Below are positions 19,029 through 29,361 of a stretch of DNA of 54,200 nucleotides, one piece after another. This DNA is from Symbiodinium natans (Eukaryota > Sar > Dinophyceae > Suessiales > Symbiodiniaceae), in contig CAJNDS010000888.1 of assembly GCA_905221605.1 (NCBI GenBank), positions 1 to 54,200 on the forward strand, read 5' to 3'. Under the pieces are notes generated by a model. It was not told where the DNA came from and searched no databases. It saw only the letters and a program-made list of their open reading frames with translations. Every line of letters begins with the position of its first letter. Positions within the stretch are counted from its first letter, which is position 1. A program made the translations under genes and the position numbers.

Positions 19029-19247
19029 GAGTCGTGAAAGTCGCGAATGCGGTTCAGGGTTTGGGGTTAGGGTTTAGGGTTTAGGATTTAGGGTTTGGCG
19101 CCTGCATGCTCAGAGGGGCAGGCAACATTGCCTCTTTGTTTCAGGGAGACTGCTGAGTCTCAAAGCCCTAGAACCTCACCCTCAACCCTAAACCCTAAAC
19201 CCTAAACCCTAATCCCAAACCCTCCCTTCTCACTTTGGGCGTTGCAG

Positions 19248-19323
19248 GCGACCGAAATGGTTAGCTGGGCAACTCTTCACCGCAGCTTGCTGAGTCGCGC
19301 CCCCTTTGGTTCCTTGTGCTTGG
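19248..19323 (+). CDS. candidate exon, unassigned
   Basis: Acceptor GTTGCAG, donor GTCTAG at 19324. Reads ATEMVSWATLHRSLLSRAPF. A C-rich telomere-type tract precedes the acceptor. Confidence 0.4.
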
Positions 19324-19422
19324 GTCTAGGGATAGGCTGAAAGTTTAGGCTCTAGGGTCTAGGGGCTTATCAGTTTAGGGTTCAGGGTTGAAGGTTCAGG
19401 GTTTCGTGTTTAGGGTTTGCAG

Positions 19423-19443
19423 CTTCTAGAGTTTGCCCGACAG
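19423..19443 (+). CDS. candidate 21-nt micro-exon
   Basis: TTTGCAG acceptor, seven codons LLEFARQ, then a textbook GTAAGG donor at 19444. Confidence 0.4.
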
Positions 19444-20403
19444 GTAAGGGGAGGGAATTGCCCAGGTTGGTTCTGGGATGTTGCCCGAACCCTGCCGCCG
19501 TCCTCAAGCTCAAGGCTTTTGGCAAGAGCCCTAACATCTAGGACAGCTTATGTTACGCCTAGACCTACCTGTATCCAACCTTCATTGCAGTACCTAAAGC
19601 ACCGATATCCGTACCTAAACTCCAGACTCTAGACCTCACCTAGACCCCCAGACCCTAAACCCTACGCAGGTTACCACTTCGGGTGCCTAAAACCCTAAGG
19701 GTACCCTCTTCAACCCGACACGAAAGCCATGGGGGCGACTGTTTGCGGGCGCCTCTGCGGTCTCCTCCGCCCGGACCCGGAGGCGCGCGGAACCTGCGCG
19801 GGGTAGATGTTGAAATACGTCCCGGAGCTTAAGCGAAACGTCGTTAATCCTTAAGAGTAGCACAGAAACAGCCAGAGGACAAAACAAGAGAAGGATGGCT
19901 TTCTTGTTCCGGCGGCTGGATTTTCGAGCTCCCTCAGCAGCCCACTGGGCTGAGGGATTCTTCAAGACATGTCAGGGAAAATCATCCAGACTTGAGGTCT
20001 TTGGCTTCAGGTCCTCACGCTCCCCCAGACCCTAAAACCTAAGGTCTAAGAGTGCCTTGGGGTAAACGCGTGCCACCAACCAAACTCTCGCATGGTAACA
20101 CCCTGCAGGCTACGCCCTGGTCTCCTAGGCCCTATATCCCAGGGACTCCCGTTTACCCCTGAAACCCCACAACCAAGGACTCCAAACTGTACGACAAAGC
20201 CTGAAAAGCCCTAAATAGGCCAAAGACGGTCGATACCCCATCGAAGATGCAGAGTTTCCCCGCTCAACCCAAGGCTCTAAACCCTGTTCCCCCTCCCCTG
20301 ACCGGCTTCCTGGGGGCAGGGGTGGTGGGTTGGCTCACGCCTACCGTGCCCACGGGTTTAGGGCTTGGGTCATGGGGGGGCATTGTTTAGATAAGATTGT
20401 TCC

Positions 20404-20472
20404 ATGGCGGCAGGCGCAGCAGCTGCGTCAGGCCCCGACGACGCAGATGAAGAGGTGGACCTGGACCCTGCG
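20404..20472 (+). CDS. candidate first exon, unassigned
   Basis: ATG at 20404 in CCATGG context. Reads MAAGAAAASGPDDADEEVDL to a GTTTAG donor at 20473. Confidence 0.45.
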
Positions 20473-20980
20473 GTTTAGGATTTGGGGTTTAGGTTTTAGG
20501 GTTTAGGGGGTTGAGAGTTTAGAGAGACCCCAAGCCCCCCTTTTGTGGGTATGAACCTTGGGGTTTAGGGTTTAGGGTTCGGAAGTCGCTTCTGAGTGTC
20601 AGCGTGTTGTTATTCGTTGATTGTTGTCGTACGCATCGTTCTGTAACCGCCCGCATTCTTTTTTACCTGGTAGTGCAGTGACTACTTCTTCGCACGTTGA
20701 TGTACTTCGTTCACTTGCTCACGTCCGCACCCACTCACCTACTCGCTCCTCTCACTCTATTCACTTCATCACCCTCAGCTCACTCACTCGATGTGCATGA
20801 GTGCATGACATGCACTCATCCACTCATGCACTCGTGCACACTTGCACACGCCCGCTTGCGCACTCACGCTTGTACGCGTTCAGCCTCCCTAAACTCCGAA
20901 TCTTGCACCCTAAAGCCTCAACCTCGAACGCCTCAGACAGCCGAAACGGTTTTGGATTCAGGACTCAAGGTTTAGGGCTT

Positions 20981-21043
20981 AGTAGCTGAGTGAGTACACT
21001 TTACTCTTTTTTGGGATACTATAATCTCTACAAAACTAAAAGT
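20981..21043. mobile_element. dispersed short element, family D, copy 2
   Basis: Matches 5446-5520 over GCTGAGTGAGTACACTT and the GGGATACTATAATCTCTAC core. Confidence 0.5.
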
Positions 21044-21209
21044 TAACCCTAAACCCTAAACCCTAAACTAAGAGGCGCTTCGCAAGCTTGACTCCTTCAA
21101 GCTCGCAAAGCACCCGACAGGCTTGAAGCATCGCAGCCGAGCCCTTCCCGCGCAGGTGGGCCTCAGCTGCCTCCACCCTTTTTGTTCAGTAAAGAAATAT
21201 ACAAATATT

Positions 21210-21240
<31 letters not shown>

Positions 21241-21319
21241 GGTCACCCCCCCCCCCCTCGACAGACCCCGGAAGCATATTTCCGGTCTGTTCAGGAAGAA
21301 AAAAGGGAAAAGCACCACT

Positions 21320-22310
21320 CCAAAATTCCTCGAGTTTCCAAAATTCCAAAAATCCAAAAAAATCCACCCCAAGGTTTGGATTTTTGGAAACTCGAGCGGG
21401 AGCCTCAAAATCCAAAATCGAGCAAATTCCTCGAGTTTCCAAAATTCCAAAAATCCAAAAAAACCCACCCCAAGGTTTGGATTTTTGGAAACTCGAGCGG
21501 GAGCCTCAAAATCCAAAAATCGAGCAAATTCCTCGAGTTTCCAAAATTCCAAAAATCCAAAAAAACCCACCCCAAGGTTTGGATTTTTGGAAACTCGAGC
21601 GGGAGCCTCAAAATCCAAAAATCGAGCAAATTCCTCGAGTTTCCAAAATTCCAAAAATCCAAAAAAACCCACCCCAAGGTTTGGATTTTTGGAAACTCGA
21701 GCGGGAGCCTCAAAATCCAAAAATCGTGCAAATTCCTCGAGTTTCCAAAATTCCCAACCTTGGGGTGGATTTTTTTGGGTTTTTGGAGTTTTGGAAACTC
21801 GAGGAATTTGCTCGATTTTTGGATTTTGAGGAAATTCCTCGAGTTTCCAAAACTCCAAAATTCCAAAAACTCCAACCCAAATTTCGGATTTTTGGAAACT
21901 CGAGCGGGAGCCTCAAAATAAAAAAAAACGAGCAAATTCCTCGAGTTTCCAAAATTCCAAACCTTGGGGTGGGTTTTTTTGGATTTTTGGAATTTTGGCA
22001 ACTCGAGGAATTTGCTCGATTTTTGGATTTTGAGGAAATTCCTCGAGTTTCCAAAAAAAAGTTCCAAAAACTCCAACCCAAGTTTCGGATGTTTGGAAAC
22101 TCGAGCGGGAGCCTCAAAATCCAAAAATCGAGCAAATTCCTCGAGTTTCCAAAACTCCAAACCTTGGGGTGGGTTTTTTTGGATTTTTGGAATTTTGGAA
22201 ACTCGAGGAATTTGCTCGATTTCTGGATTTTGAGGCTCCCGCTCGAGTTTCCAAACATCCAAACCTTTGGGGTGGATGTTTGGATGTTTGGATTTTTGGA
22301 TTTTTAGAAA
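21320..22310. repeat. 102-bp palindromic satellite
   Basis: AGCAAATTCCTCGAG recurs at 21421, 21523, 21625 and 21727, i.e. a 102-bp period. Each unit contains CTCGAGTTTCCAAAA and its inverse TTTTGGAAACTCGAG, so units fold on themselves. After 21750 units switch orientation and drift. Long frames on all strands are by-products of a period divisible by three. Confidence 0.95.
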
Positions 22311-23560
22311 CTGGATTTTTGAGAAGAGCTTGTCAGGGGTTCTTATATGATTCCTTATTATGTTTTAGGCTGCCTATTAAATTTAATAATACTCCTGTTC
22401 ACTTTAAGGGGAGTCCTTATTTAATTAATAAGACTCCTAACCATTTTACTAGCATTCTAAGTGATCTTCAATGGGATTCCTGTATTTGTTTAATGGGGTT
22501 CGTACTAGGCTTTAAAGGATGCCTATTAAAGGACTTTATTGGGTTTAATATTGATCCCTATTCATTTTCATCAAATGCCAAATAATTGGAATACTATTCT
22601 GAGTAATTGTAATAGCATTCTTCTTCCTAGTTAGGTTTAATATAAGTCTTAGAATTTTTAAAAAGCTTCATAACAAATTCTATACATATTCCTATTAATT
22701 TCAATAGGCTTCTGATTCATTTTCATAAGATGTCTTACAAATTCTAATTGGGTTCCTTTTGCTTTGACAAGCTTCCTATTCATTTTAACAGGGTTTCTGA
22801 TTCATGTTGACAGGATTCCTAATAATGTTCATAGGATTCCTACTAGATTCCACAGTGCTCCGATTATGTTTTTAAATCCTGTTCCCTATTCATTTCAATT
22901 GGACTCGAAGTAATGTTATTGTAGCTCTTATTTGTGCTATTAGCAATCCTATTAAATAAATGTTTTAATAGGGTTCATTATAATTCTAACAGTACGACTC
23001 TTATTGTTTTAAGCTTTGAAGGGTCCACATTACTTTTATTATAGAATTTTGTTGGCTCCTCTTGATCCTTTAATAGGATTCATCTTCATGTTAAACGGAT
23101 TCCTGTTACTCTTAAAAAGAATTCATAGATTCTTTTGTAGGGTTCCTATTAATTTTAATAGCATTCCTATGAATTCAAAAGGGTTCCTATTCATTTGAAT
23201 GGCATTCCTCTGAATTTAGGACGCCAAGAAATTTTAATAGGAGCTTGTATGTATTTCAACCAGGTTCTTATTGATTGTACTAGGATTCTTACTAAGTTTT
23301 CAAAGAAGACTCGTCTTAATTTCAATAGGGTTCTCATGGGGTTCCTATTGGTTTAAATAGGATTCCTATTGAACTCATACGAAGCCTATGAATCCTAATA
23401 AACTTAATGGGAACCCAAGTAAAACTAAGAGCAATCTTATTAAAATTAATAGCAATCCACGATGTCGAGCAAATTGTTCAGGTCCTTACAGCATGCGTCC
23501 TTCTCACATCTGTCTGCATCTTTCATTGCGAACACAAAACCGTACTAATCAAAAAAAAAA
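22311..23560. repeat. AT-rich degenerate short-period array
   Basis: Repeated variants of GGATTCCTATTAATTTTAAT, roughly every 25-35 bp, much AT-richer than the rest of the window. Old, diverged tandem or interspersed palindromic unit. Confidence 0.75.
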
Positions 23561-23830
23561 CTCTATTGTGTGTTAACGTGTCTGGCTACTGTGTGCAGCT
23601 ATGCTGTCCGTCGCGCCCTCAGCCCTTTTTTTGCTTCCGGGGTCTGTCGAGGGGGGGGGGGGGGTGAGCATATATATGTATATATATGTATAGATAAAAT
23701 GTATTTATAGTTGTATTTACTTATTTATTGATTTATCTGTATTATTTAAGATATATAAATTATACATACTTATGCTCCCCTTGTTCGGCTTTGTGTCTAG
23801 AGGGCCTTGAGCCCAGTCCTAGAAATCAGC

Positions 23831-23928
23831 CCAAAGATATAGCTGCTACATACGCTTGCGTGGATCCATACACGTCGCCACTCGAGCTCGAACACCATCT
23901 TTCCCTGGGGCGAAGAACGCGCCCGTAG
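23831..23928 (+). CDS. candidate terminal exon, unassigned
   Basis: Reads DIAATYACVDPYTSPLELEH and on to TAG at 23926. Several possible acceptors upstream (CCCAG, CTAG). No family recognised. Confidence 0.35.
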
Positions 23929-24085
23929 AGTCAAGCAGTCAAGCTGGGCTTCCCCTGCCTTGGGCTTTGGGTGAGGTTCTTGAGGATCTTGTCCCTAAAC
24001 CCTAAACCCTAAACCCGAGTCTCTACCCAGGTTCCAAGAACAGACTAAGCCCAGCAGCCGAAGCAGCTGCTTGCCCCCAGCACAG

Positions 24086-24142
24086 GTGAGAAATGCCCAC
24101 ACTGCATCTGGGCTGATTTCGACCAAGATGCTGGGTGGTGCG
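24086..24142 (+). CDS. candidate exon, unassigned
   Basis: GCACAG acceptor, GTTTCC donor at 24143. Reads VRNAHTASGLISTKMLGGA. Confidence 0.4.
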
Positions 24143-24764
24143 GTTTCCTTCAGCAACTCTATACCTTACATCTTGAATCCCCTGAACTCTAAACCTTACG
24201 CCTTACATCTTGAATCCCCTGTTTTATGGATTGGGCTCGACTAAGAATTAACAAACCTCCGTTGAAGCCAACAATGGGTTTCTTGCTTTTTGACAGGGAA
24301 CCTTAAATCAGAAAGAGCATGGTCGTGCGGAATATTGGGGATCGAGGGCCTGTCAAGCTGAAGCTCTGTTTGAAGGTCTGCTTAGGGTTTAGGGTTTATA
24401 GAGTTTGGGGTTTAGGATTTAGGGTTTCGGGTTTGTAGGTTTGGGGTTTAGGACCCCGGTTCCGAAAACCTCAAACCTCGGTACCCCCCCACCGGCCACC
24501 TCTCCCCCCCTTCTTCGCCGAATCTCCCATCACCTATGGGGGGCCCCTTCCATCCGGATTCTGAGGTGACGGCTGGGGCTACGCCCATCCACAGGAAGCA
24601 GTGGCTTGGCTACACTAAAAATACAAAAAACCGGCTACGGCTCTGAGGGGTTTTCGGGGTTTCGGGGAAGGTGGCCTGCTGGGAAAACGGGTGGCTGGCA
24701 GGCCTCGACTGTAGTTTAGGGTTTGGGGTTTCGGGGTTCAGCTCATCGAAATACATCTCTGCAG

Positions 24765-24824
24765 GTTCCCGGAGCATGGGAGTCCCGATTTTGCCATCGA
24801 TCGTCCAGTCCTTTGTAACGAAAG
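24765..24824 (+). CDS. candidate exon, unassigned
   Basis: TCTGCAG acceptor, GC donor at 24825. Reads FPEHGSPDFAIDRPVLCNE. Noncanonical donor type as in the TTLL gene. Confidence 0.45.
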
Positions 24825-25065
24825 GCTTTAGGTTATGCGACCCTTAACCCGAATTAGACCTAAGCCTTAGGCACTTGCGAGGCTCTGTTTTGACCTCTCG
24901 CTAGACCTATTCAGCCTCTGGCTCCTTTGCATTCTGATCTCCGTCTGCAGCTGTGGCGCAACAGACCGTGGCAAGAGTTTAGAATAGCACCAGACATTTG
25001 TTCTTCAGGATTGGCGCTAGGATTTCGGGTTAGGGCTGCTTTGCCCTTTCTGGGCTTAGAATAAG

Positions 25066-25253
25066 GACGACTCTCCCAAGCCCGAAGCAAGGACGGCATC
25101 CTCGTTGATCTCGAGGAGCATGGGAGGCGCGGCCCTGCAAGCCCTCCCAAGACCTTATGCGCGAGCCTCCGTGATAGGGCTGAGCCCTTGACCCAAACTG
25201 CCTGCGCCATGCCCAGTGCCGTAGTGCAGCTACATGGGCATGTCGAAACATAG
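25066..25253 (+). CDS. candidate exon with stop, unassigned
   Basis: Open from an ATAAG acceptor (or CAAG at 25091) to TAG at 25251: about 60 codons including KDGILVDLEEHGRRGP. The overlapping minus-strand frame looks less protein-like. Confidence 0.45.
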
Positions 25254-25471
25254 TAGGGGTACCCCTATGGTACTCCTTCCGCCGGTTCCCAAAACAGGGT
25301 ACAACCCCACAAAGGGAAATCCAGCGCCAGCCGGCTATCGGTTAATTGAAGTAGCCCCCATTTTGTTCGGGGGCTGGGTAGGGGATAAGGAGCCCTGAGT
25401 GAGCTAAGCCCTTAATTTCTAAACCCTAAACCCTAAACCCTAAACCCTAAACCCTAAACCCACGCAAACAG

Positions 25472-25555
25472 CACCTGCACTGCAGGTGCGCCGAGTGTGC
25501 GGACTGCGAGGCCTGCAGCGGTACCGGCCTGGTCCTCGCTCGCCAGAGTGGCTGG
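25472..25555 (+). CDS. candidate Cys-rich exon
   Basis: AACAG acceptor after a (CCCTAAA)n tract. Reads HLHCRCAECADCEACSGTG: six Cys in 14 residues plus two His, a zinc-binding or secreted Cys-rich look recalling but not matching DnaJ zinc centres. Possible GT donor at 25556. Confidence 0.5.
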
Positions 25556-25836
25556 GTCCAAAGAGGGGGGGGGGAGGGGGAGGGAGGGTGTAGGTTTAGG
25601 GTTTAGGGTTGAGGGTTTAGGGTTTAGGGTTTAGGGTTTCTTAGGATTTAGGTTGGAAGCCCTGAGGGGTTTAGGGCTTTAGGGTTTTTAGGGTTCATAC
25701 AAGTAGGGTTTTTAGGGATTGAGGAAAGGGTTTGGGGCTTTAGGAGTGAAGCGCGGGTAGGGTTTGAGGTTTTAGGGTTTAGGGTTTAGGGTTTTAGGTT
25801 CGAGGCCTAAGCGAAGTCTTCAAAGCATGATTACAG

Positions 25837-25920
25837 CGGAAGGAGGATGTACAGGTCCAGGGTGTCCCGGAGAAATCCTTTGATAGCAAGCATGCCAAGC
25901 TACTTTCAAGACCGAGCTAG
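25837..25920 (+). CDS. candidate terminal exon, unassigned
   Basis: TTACAG acceptor. Reads RKEDVQVQGVPEKSFDSKHA and on to TAG at 25918. Confidence 0.4.
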   Translation, partial: RKEDVQVQGVPEKSFDSKHAKLLSRPS

Positions 25921-26965
25921 CTCCATTTCTTCACCCCTAAACCCAGGCCCTAAACCCTAAACCCTAAACACTGCCAGCTTCCCTCCCTACAGGCCAAACC
26001 CTAAACCCTGCCAGCCCTAAGCCGGAAACACCCTCTGCACACTGACTCCTCATCCGTTGAACGCAGGCATGGGCCGCAGGAGAACCGCAACGGCCAAAGG
26101 CGCCGACGGCCGTTGAGGGTTAGGGTTTAGGGTTTAGGGTTCAGGGTCTAGGGTTTGGAGCTCTGGTTCAAGCCGGGGTATAGGGGTATTAAAGGGGCTG
26201 GTGTAAGGAGCTTTACTTACCTTTCTGCTCAGAGCTTAGGCTCAGCACTCGGCCAAAGAGTCACATGAAAAGGGGGAATGATCGTACTTGCAATATGTGC
26301 CTGCCGAGTCAGATGTTCAGGGTACATAGCTGGCCGCGGGTGCCAATTTTCCACTTTAGGGTTTAGGGCTAAGGTTTGTAACAAGGCCGCTCTCTTTGCG
26401 TCACAGGCGTGTGACACACGTATCAGACACCGGGGCGCGACATACGCACGGAGGGGGGCGGGGCGGGGCGGGGCCCCGGGACCCTGCGCTCACAGGCATA
26501 TGGCCTGTATAGTAGTTAGTCTTGCTCGAATCTTGGGCGAATGGCTTAGGCAGCCTAGGACGGCTTGTCTTCCTACACTCGCCCAGACGTTCCTCTCGCC
26601 AGGCCTGCCAGGCGTTGAAGCACTGAGGGCTCTGCAGTGAGCTCCGGCATGCGGCGTGCGACGGGCCATGGCCGTGCATTGCCCGAAAGGCTCATTTCCT
26701 AAACCCTAGACCCTCAACCCTAAACCCTCCAGGCTGTCTCAGGTTTCAAGGCCAGGATGTTGGCCCGTCTTAGTTTGCTTAGGATCCAAATGCTGCGCAG
26801 CGCTTGGCAAAGCCAAGGTGCGTGACGTTGCAGGTGTATCGCTTCTTGTGCAGAGGAGAAATGGGAGAAATGGGTGCTGCACTGGTGATTCGCATGGTCA
26901 GCTGGCGGTGCATAGCTTGAAGCTCGAACTGACGTCGGCCTGAATACGTTCAACGGGAGCCGGGT

Positions 26966-27076
26966 TAATATAGGGCCTTAAAAATTAGAACAAGGTTTTG
27001 GGGGGTTATTTTAGTATAATTACAAAGGGAGCATAAGGGAATAAGACTAGTAAGTATTCCGACCCCTATATTACAC
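26966..27076. mobile_element. MITE family F, copy 2
   Basis: TAATATAGGGCCTTAAAAAT left end and GTATTCCGACCCCTATATTA right end; ATATAGGG / CCCTATAT are inverted. Confidence 0.8.
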
Positions 27077-27470
27077 AGCATCACGCCGCGATGTGCATCT
27101 ACGCATGCATGCGAAAATGCTCGACGCGCAGGCTGCTTAGAGAATGAGTTCGCTTGGGTTCCCGGTGGCTGGGCAAGCTTTAACAGAAATGCAGCTGAAT
27201 ACATGAGTCTGGGCAGGTTGACATAGTAAGCTTTCCTGCGCAGCCACCATTAGATTTCTGCTAGAGCAAAACAATTTTACAGCTGGCCTGTCTTGCCTGG
27301 CATTCGACTTCGTGCATTGCAGGCACTGGACGGTTTTCTATGATTAGGCGCTAAGCCCTACGCCCCTAGTCCCTAAGCCACAGCCCTTACCCAAGGCAGT
27401 GTAGGGTCTAGGGTTTACAAAGCCTCACACTCCTTATTTCCCTCCAAATCCTTCACCCTAGACTCTAAAC

Positions 27471-27567
27471 TTGGGATGCTCCCCCTTATACTCACAGTCC
27501 ATAATTGGGATTAGAGTACCCCTACTATAATCCCTATTAAGCACTGTTGGTATAAGGGGGAACATCT
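27471..27567. mobile_element. MITE family A, copy 4
   Basis: TTGGGATGCTCCCCCTTATA left end, GTATAAGGGGGAACATC right end. Confidence 0.85.
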
Positions 27568-27895
27568 AAACCCTCTAAAGCCCTCAACTCAATCCTATAC
27601 TGCCCCATCCACAAAGTGCAGCCGCGTCTCACCGATAGCTCCATTCAAGCATTCGAGGTTGGGCTTAAAACCCCTTTCCTACGGAACTTTAAGCGTTATC
27701 AACTCTAAATTCTCTCCCTAAACCCTAAGCCTCAATCAGCCTTAATCCGTACACCCTGTCCCTTTTGTGTTCAGGGTTCAGGGTTTAGTGATTGCAGTTT
27801 TGTTGCTGTGGTTTGGGAGCGAGATTGGCCAGCTCCCTTTGTCCAGCTCCACGCCTATGGGTCTGGGGAGCAAGGCGTGCCAACAGAAGTCAGAA

Positions 27896-27994
27896 CTATA
27901 TTCCCCTCTGCGAGTTTTTTTGATTGTTGTTCAAATAAAGCCCAAGAGGATATTAAAGATTTTGTTTTTATTAAGGTTCTAAGGGGAGTATAGA
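27896..27994. mobile_element. MITE family E, copy 2
   Basis: CTATATTCCCCTCTG left end, AAGGGGAGTATAG right end, AATAAAGCCCAAG core as at 10040-10140. Confidence 0.7.
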
Positions 27995-28329
27995 GAATGC
28001 AGATGACCAAGTTGGGGATGTGGGAGCTAAATTAGGTGGGTGGGGGGGGTGGGGGGGAGGGTTGAGGGCATGTTTAGGGAAGGCTCCGTATTATGGTAGG
28101 AGCCCAAAATGGGACCCTAATTTAGGGACACTCCACGTAGAGCCTATCCCTAAAAGCTCCGCCTATATTTTGCGCGGCGGTCCCATGTTAACCCTTTCAG
28201 GGAACAGGAGCTTCTTGTTCCCCCTAGGTCACTGAGAACCTATCCCAAACCCTTAGAGAAAACAAAGCCCCCGACCGCCTCGAAGACCTTCGAAGCCCCA
28301 TCAACCGCGATAACGTCTGAAGCCTTACA

Positions 28330-28750
28330 AGAGCAAGCAACAAACGAATAGCAGTAGCACCAAGCAGCATTCACAGCAACAGTAAGACAGTAAGACAATA
28401 ATACGTACGCACAGCACAGAGAAAGAACAGTAGTCAGAATCGCAAAAAAGAACACGTAGTAATGACAACCAGAATCACAACAAACCAGAACAAGGATAAT
28501 CGCTACAATATTAGAAATAGTAAGTAGTCACATGAATGTTCGGAACAAGACTTGCAGGAATAGCAATAAGAACAAACACATTCGGCATATTCATAGTAAG
28601 AATACTAAGAATGATCATAAAATTCTAGAAGCAGACTAATAGTAATACTAGTAGATGTCATCATCATCATCATCATACTAAGAGCAGAAATAATGATAGC
28701 AATACAGAAAATTATTAAGAATGAGTAATAATAGTAAATAAGAATAAGGA
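28330..28750. repeat. A-rich low-complexity segment (AATAGTAA / AGAA-type)
   Basis: Irregular trinucleotide-like AATAGTAGTCA, AACAAGAAC and a (CAT)n run near 28657. Resembles 48470-48640 and, inverted, 2290-2445. Confidence 0.8.
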
Positions 28751-28764
28751 AGCTTGCTCTCCAG

Positions 28765-28844
28765 AGCCGGAGCCCTGCGCTCGACGTGATCTCCCCCGGC
28801 TTCGAAGAAGCAGTGGCGCCAAAACAACCGGCTCGCGGGCTAGG
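28765..28844 (+). CDS. candidate exon, unassigned
   Basis: CTCCAG acceptor, GTTTGG donor at 28845 opening a long G-rich tract. Basic peptide PEPCARRDLPRLRRSSGAK. Confidence 0.35.
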
Positions 28845-28960
28845 GTTTGGGGTTTAGGGGTGTGGGGGTTTAGGGTTTAGGGTTTAGGGTTTAGGGTTTA
28901 GGGTTTAGGGTTTAGGGTTTAGGGTTTAGGGTTTAGGGTTTAGGGTTTAGGGTTTAGGAT
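28845..28960 (+). repeat. (TTTAGGG)n array
   Basis: About 14 near-perfect units, 28866-28958, directly downstream of a candidate donor. Confidence 0.95.
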
Positions 28961-29361
28961 TAGGGTTTAGGGGAGTAGGGGTTTAGGGGTTCAGGGCCTG
29001 TTTGGTGGTTTAGGGGCATCTATTGCGGGGGTTTAGGGGTTTCAGGGGTTTAGGGTCTCGGCGGATAGGTTTTGGGTGTAGGGTCTAGGGCAAACGGGTC
29101 TAGGGTTTCAGGTCTTTTGGGTGTTTGGGCTGGGTGTTTAGGAGTTTTGCGTTGTTCTCGTTACGCCCGGAGCTCTTTGCAATTTCCTGTCAGTCTATGG
29201 CCGTCATGCAAGTGTCATGCAAGTAAGCAGCAGCACACATGTGTCAAGAAAGAAGCCACCGCTGCTTCCAAGGCAGTTGCTGAACGCCCGCGGCTCAAGC
29301 GTGTTTTTTCGCAAAACTCTGGGGTCGTTGTTTCCCGCAACTCGGACGCTCAGAACAGAAG

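Larger units (their letters stand above)
21241..23669. mobile_element. 2.4-kb composite element with terminal inverted repeats
   Basis: GGTCAC-poly(C)-CTCGACAGACCCCGGAAGC at 21241-21275 is inverted at 23633-23669 (GCTTCCGGGGTCTGTCGAG-poly(G)-TGAGC), with AT-alternating runs outside both. The interior holds the 102-bp satellite and the AT-rich array. No transposase-like frame, so it would be non-autonomous. Confidence 0.7.
26000..28760. other. mostly no gene seen; short elements and low complexity
   Basis: Contains MITEs A (27471-27567), E (27896-27994), F (26966-27076), telomere-type units near 26120 and 26700, and a low-complexity segment at 28330-28750. Short frames (for example 26756-26815, MLARLSLLRI) have possible splice sites but little support. 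Confidence 0.5.

Noticed and set aside
21163-22307. Several long frames (181-394 codons) on both strands
   Set aside because: They run through the 102-bp satellite; its period is a multiple of three, so stops are avoided in several frames. The peptides are repeats of the DNA unit.
29288-29296. GGCTCAAG upstream of the iota-CA gene as a spliced-leader relict
   Set aside because: Only eight bases match; expected by chance in GC-rich sequence.
29203-29361. Upstream ATGs and an overlapping 142-codon frame near the iota-CA start
   Set aside because: The ATG at 29203 is followed by an early stop, and the longer frame overlaps the CA gene out of frame with no domain.
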